Positions 60,687 through 64,000 of a stretch of DNA of 64,000 nt are shown piece by piece. Location of the stretch: assembly GCA_964615905.1 (NCBI GenBank), contig CAZTUB010000019.1, forward strand, positions 66,427-130,426, written 5' to 3'. The position numbers and the translations under genes were made by a program. How positions within the stretch are numbered: position 1 is the stretch's first letter; each line of letters starts with the position of its first letter. Under the pieces are notes generated by a model, which saw only the letters and a list, made by a program, of their open reading frames with translations, was not told where the DNA came from and searched no databases. The stretch comes from DATLMR01 sp964615905. Lineage in GTDB: Bacteria > Acidobacteriota > Blastocatellia > UBA7656.

Positions 60687-63600
60687 TTAGAACAGGAAGC
60701 GGATGCCGAGCCTCATCGTGCGGCTGCCGCCGTTGTTGAAGCCGGGGTTTGCGTAAGTGCCGACGACGCCGCTCGCCCCGACCGCATCTTCTGTGATCGG
60801 GTCGCCAACGCCGAAATTCCTATGGTTAAAGATATTGAAGGCCTCGACGCGAAATTCGAGCGACTTTGTCTCTGTCAACTTCAGGTTCTTGAACAGAGAC
60901 AGGTTCGTCAGGAATGTCGGCTCGCCCAGCAACGTGTTGCGACCAAGGTCTCCGTAAGGGGTGCCAAAGTCCTGGAACGCATCTAACAGGTCGAGCGGCA
61001 GGCCGTTGGCCAGCAACCCGAAATCATTGTAGATGACTCTGGCCTGCTGCCTTGCTTCTTCCAGGCTCCCGACGACCATTCCGGCTGAACCGGGGTTGCG
61101 CGTGTCATAGATCACATACGAGCCAAACGGGTTTGCAGGCAGGTCCCCAGTCTCGAACAGCGCCCAGTTCGCCGTGCTGCCGAACGCTATGGTACTGATA
61201 GGCGCATCCGGGTTGCCCGCGAACGGCCGCGTCGCGCTGACGCTTGTCGTAAAGGCGGTGTCCCAGCTCGGGTCATAGTTGCCGAGGAAGATTATCGGGT
61301 TCCAGGGCTGGCCCGACCTCATCTCGATGATCCCGTTTAGCTGCCAGCCGCCAAGCGCCTTGCCTACAAGCCCGCGCTGGTCGGTGAAGAACGGCAGGTC
61401 CCACAGGTACCCGGCTGTGAAATTGTGCTTGCGGTGGAAAGCCGAAAGCCCGCGCTCGCCGCCGGTCGTGTTGAAGGGGTCTTGCGAATGCGGAAGCGCC
61501 TGACCGCCGCCGAACGTGCCGAATATCTCTGAAGCATTGTCGATGGTCTTGCTCCAGGTGTAGTTGGCGTTGAGCGTCAGCTGGTTGCGCACGCGCGCGT
61601 CGAAACGGACCTGTAGACCGTCGTAGTTAGACGAAGCTCCGTTTGTGCGCAAACGCACGGGGCCGAAATTCGGGTCGAGCCTTCCGTTGCCGGTCGTGCC
61701 CGGCCTGTTGTTAAAGCCGTTCGCGGACGTGGCTCCCGGAGCCACTATCCCGTTTGTGAATGCTCCGGGGTCGTCGCGTAGGAACTGGCCAGCCTGCGCA
61801 AGGAAGCTCAGGTCAGGGTTGGAGTTGACCGTCTGGAACTGCCCGCGTATGCGCGATGCGACGTAGCGCACTTCGAGCACAGTGCCTCTGAGCAACTCCT
61901 GCTGTATTCCGACGTTCCAGGAGATCGTGTAAGGGTTATACAGGTTGGGGTCTACCCTCGTTTGATTGAACAGGCGAGGGTCGCCGCCGTTTGTGCCGAA
62001 GGCGAGCGCGAGGTCCGCTCTGTTCTGCGGGTTGAACGGGAAAGGCACAGAGCCGACAGCGCCGGGCGTCTGACGAATCTGGCCTGCCGCGGCGAACGGG
62101 GCCGCCGTGACGGTGTTGCTCACAATGTTGAAGAAGGGCGGATCGTAGGCTATGCCGAAGCCTGCGCGAATAACCGTGCGACCGTTTGTGAAGCGATCAC
62201 CCAGGAAGTCGAAGTTCGGCGACCAGGCGAACCCCAGGCGAGGCCCGAAGTTGTTCTTGTCGAGCGGCAGGCGGTTAGCTGTGCGGAACTCAAGCGGGAA
62301 GCTGGGGTCGAATATGGCGGTCGCCGGGTCCGCCTCGCGCGCGTTGAGTTGCTCGATCAGCGGGTTGAAGGGGCTTGTAGAGACCTCGTAGCGCAGGCCG
62401 AGGTTGAGCGTCAGGCTTGGCTTGACCCTCCAGTCGTCCTGCACAAAGAAGAAGTAATCGTTCTGCGTCGTCGTGTATTGCGGCTCACCCAGCGCAAAGT
62501 TGATGCGCGAAGGGCGACCGAGCACGAAGTTCTCGAACTGCGTGGCGGTCGTGCGAGCCGAGCCGCTGACGTTGAAGAACGTATTTGCCGGGAGCGCTCC
62601 ACCGCTTCGAAACTCGTTCGTGCCGAGGAAGTTCGGCAGGAAGAAATTATCCGTGTTCTGGCGGCGAATGTCCGCGCCAAACCGCAACCCGTGATTCCCG
62701 ATTGTCGCCGTCACCGAATCCTGGAACTGGTATGTGTCGACGACTCGCGACTGCGGCAGGTTGTTCTGCGTGCCGAAGGTGAATAGGCCAAGACCTGAGA
62801 TGCTGCGGGTCCCGCCTGTGAACGAGATTCCCGTGGCGGGAAGATCACCCGTGTCTCCGAAGGCGACATCCAGGCGAGAGAAGTTGAACCGCGCCTCGTT
62901 GACCAGCCTGGAAGAGAGCGTCTTTGTGTAGGTCACGCCGAGGTTGTGGTTTGTGTTCGGCACGTCGAAGATCGCGCCGGCCAGGAACCGCCCGACCGCC
63001 AGCGGGAAATCGCCCCTGGCCCAGATGTAGCGCCCTGTGAGGCGGTCGTTGTCCGTAATGTTGTAGTCAACGCGGGTGATAAAGTTGTCGGTCGTAGAGT
63101 CTGTCTTTACAAGGCGTATGGCCTCGCCGCCGCGTATCGTGCGCCTTCCGCCGTTCGCCGTCCCGACAATGGCGAGCGGCGCGAAGAGGCTGTCTTCACC
63201 CTCGAACAGGAAGGAGTCGGGTATCCCGTCGCCGTTCAGGTCGCCCAGCGGCGGGACTACGAATAGCTGTCCCACTCCCTGCGCGAAGCTTGGGCCGCCA
63301 CCCACGGCCGAGCTGATAAGCGCTTCGGTGGTGGCATTGTCGAATCGCTGGTCGAGAAAGAGCGCGTCTTCGGGAAGGATGGCCAGGCTGCTGAGAAGCC
63401 CCGCGCCGATGTTGTTGACGGTCGCTTCGCCTCGGATCAACTGGCGTTCGTGCGTGGCAAAAAAGAACGCCTTGTCTTTGATGATCGGGCCGCCGAGTGC
63501 CCCGCCGAACCGGTTATTCGTAAAAGGCTCCGGGCGTTTGCCACGCTCGGCAAGACCCGAAATTTCGGGAAAGCCGTTTTCTGCGAGGAACTGGTAGCCT

Positions 63601-64000
63601 GCTGCCTGACGCTTTTCAACATTGGTTCGGGCGTTGAGCCGCGAGTTCTGAAGGTACTCGAACAGCGAGCCGTGGAAGCTGTTCGTTCCGGGCTTGGTGA
63701 TGACGTTGATCTGCGCGCCACTGTTGCGCCCGAACTCGGCTGAGAACGAATTCGTTATCACCTGGAATTCGCCTACTGCCTCGTTGTTTGTGATGGTAAG
63801 GCTAGGCCCCGCGACGGAGTTGTCGTTGTTGTCCTGGCCGTCGATCTGGAAGTTGTTCGACCGTCCTCGGTTTCCGTTCGCGGAGATTCCCGTGCCGTTT
63901 GCAAAGTCGGTGTCGCCCGGACGGACCACGCCCGGAGTGAGCAGGGCGAGGTTGTCAATCGAGCCGACGTAAGGAAGCTGCGTCAGCTGTTCCGGCGTGT
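60687..64000 (-). CDS. TonB-dependent receptor, Oar-like, N-terminus outside the window
   Basis: At least 1104 aa visible; the frame is open past base 64000. The visible N-terminus (TPEQLTQLPYVGSIDNLALLTPGVVRPG) and INVITKPGTNSFHGSLFEYLQNSRLNARTN are the plug of Oar-type receptors. A long beta barrel follows and ends with the aromatic residue pattern RLGIRFLF, which allows outer-membrane insertion. Such proteins take up large or poorly defined ligands in acidobacteria. No SusD-like partner is next to it. The start codon and the carboxypeptidase-like N-domain are beyond the window. Confidence 0.9.
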   Translation of the reverse strand, partial: TPEQLTQLPYVGSIDNLALLTPGVVRPGDTDFANGTGISANGNRGRSNNFQIDGQDNNDNSVAGPSLTITNNEAVGEFQVITNSFSAEFGRNSGAQINVITKPGTNSFHGSLFEYLQNSRLNARTNVEKRQAAGYQFLAENGFPEISGLAERGKRPEPFTNNRFGGALGGPIIKDKAFFFATHERQLIRGEATVNNIGAGLLSSLAILPEDALFLDQRFDNATTEALISSAVGGGPSFAQGVGQLFVVPPLGDLNGDGIPDSFLFEGEDSLFAPLAIVGTANGGRRTIRGGEAIRLVKTDSTTDNFITRVDYNITDNDRLTGRYIWARGDFPLAVGRFLAGAIFDVPNTNHNLGVTYTKTLSSRLVNEARFNFSRLDVAFGDTGDLPATGISFTGGTRSISGLGLFTFGTQNNLPQSRVVDTYQFQDSVTATIGNHGLRFGADIRRQNTDNFFLPNFLGTNEFRSGGALPANTFFNVSGSARTTATQFENFVLGRPSRINFALGEPQYTTTQNDYFFFVQDDWRVKPSLTLNLGLRYEVSTSPFNPLIEQLNAREADPATAIFDPSFPLEFRTANRLPLDKNNFGPRLGFAWSPNFDFLGDRFTNGRTVIRAGFGIAYDPPFFNIVSNTVTAAPFAAAGQIRQTPGAVGSVPFPFNPQNRADLALAFGTNGGDPRLFNQTRVDPNLYNPYTISWNVGIQQELLRGTVLEVRYVASRIRGQFQTVNSNPDLSFLAQAGQFLRDDPGAFTNGIVAPGATSANGFNNRPGTTGNGRLDPNFGPVRLRTNGASSNYDGLQVRFDARVRNQLTLNANYTWSKTIDNASEIFGTFGGGQALPHSQDPFNTTGGERGLSAFHRKHNFTAGYLWDLPFFTDQRGLVGKALGGWQLNGIIEMRSGQPWNPIIFLGNYDPSWDTAFTTSVSATRPFAGNPDAPISTIAFGSTANWALFETGDLPANPFGSYVIYDTRNPGSAGMVVGSLEEARQQARVIYNDFGLLANGLPLDLLDAFQDFGTPYGDLGRNTLLGEPTFLTNLSLFKNLKLTETKSLEFRVEAFNIFNHRNFGVGDPITEDAVGASGVVGTYANPGFNNGGSRTMRLGIRFLF

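Noticed and set aside
61962..62786. Plus-strand open frame of 274 aa inside the TonB receptor gene
   Set aside because: It is rich in Arg, Glu and Val as expected for a shadow of a high-GC gene and has no domain.

Overview
The window looks like a chromosomal segment of an Acidobacteriota bacterium, probably class Blastocatellia. This is inferred from gene content only: a fused ActB alternative complex III operon, an orphan FtsX/MacB-type permease of the acidobacterial ADOP kind, an Oar-like TonB receptor, a GWxTD protein and a high-GC, densely coding layout with many GTG and TTG starts. No rRNA or other decisive marker is present.

Layout. 1-4007: the start of a secreted D-aminoacylase-like amidohydrolase, a SLOG-like nucleotide-binding protein, a PAS-PAS hybrid histidine kinase, a stand-alone HNH nuclease and tRNA-Glu, all on the minus strand. 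4513-17934: one long plus-strand respiratory operon, actABCDEF (alternative complex III, quinol to cytochrome c), an unknown membrane protein, a SCO copper chaperone and the four caa3-type oxidase subunits; together they form a quinol-to-oxygen electron path. 18181-20653: a superoxide dismutase converging on a secreted monohaem protein. 21094-25062: a molybdenum hydroxylase whose FAD subunit has the four-cysteine insert of 4-hydroxybenzoyl-CoA reductase. 25151-36367: small exported proteins, a PDZ/GAF/SpoIIE phosphatase, an M24 peptidase, a phycobilisome-linker-like protein, YbjQ, IspG (isoprenoids), DUF2911 and a nucleoside-type deaminase, ending in tatA. 36437-46144: tatC, a GWxTD protein, MreB, a PIG-L deacetylase, a large polytopic membrane protein and a TPR-HTH protein. 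46157-53613: a DapA-like lyase, then a central-carbon cluster (transketolase, gap, pgk, a lipoprotein, tpiA, secG). 53694-55905: tRNA-Leu followed by two secreted-protein genes of different composition, bounded by a second copy of the tRNA 3' end. 56001-64000: a secreted LamG-like protein, the orphan permease, a MetR-like LysR regulator and the C-terminal bulk of a TonB receptor that runs out of the window.

The most unusual non-coding signal is a family of 7-nt tandem repeats (units such as TGACAAG, GTGAACC, GTAAACC, TAAACAG). Four loci carry them as facing inverted arms around a short spacer, forming large potential hairpins. Two further loci have simple one-armed heptads. In several loci the heptad itself supplies the stop codon of the neighbouring gene. 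Other points worth a second look are the tRNA-Leu island, the phycobilisome-linker domain, TatC with a large periplasmic insertion, a PIG-L protein with an altered catalytic motif, a polytopic protein lacking a standard start codon, and the uncharacterised gene between actF and the SCO gene.
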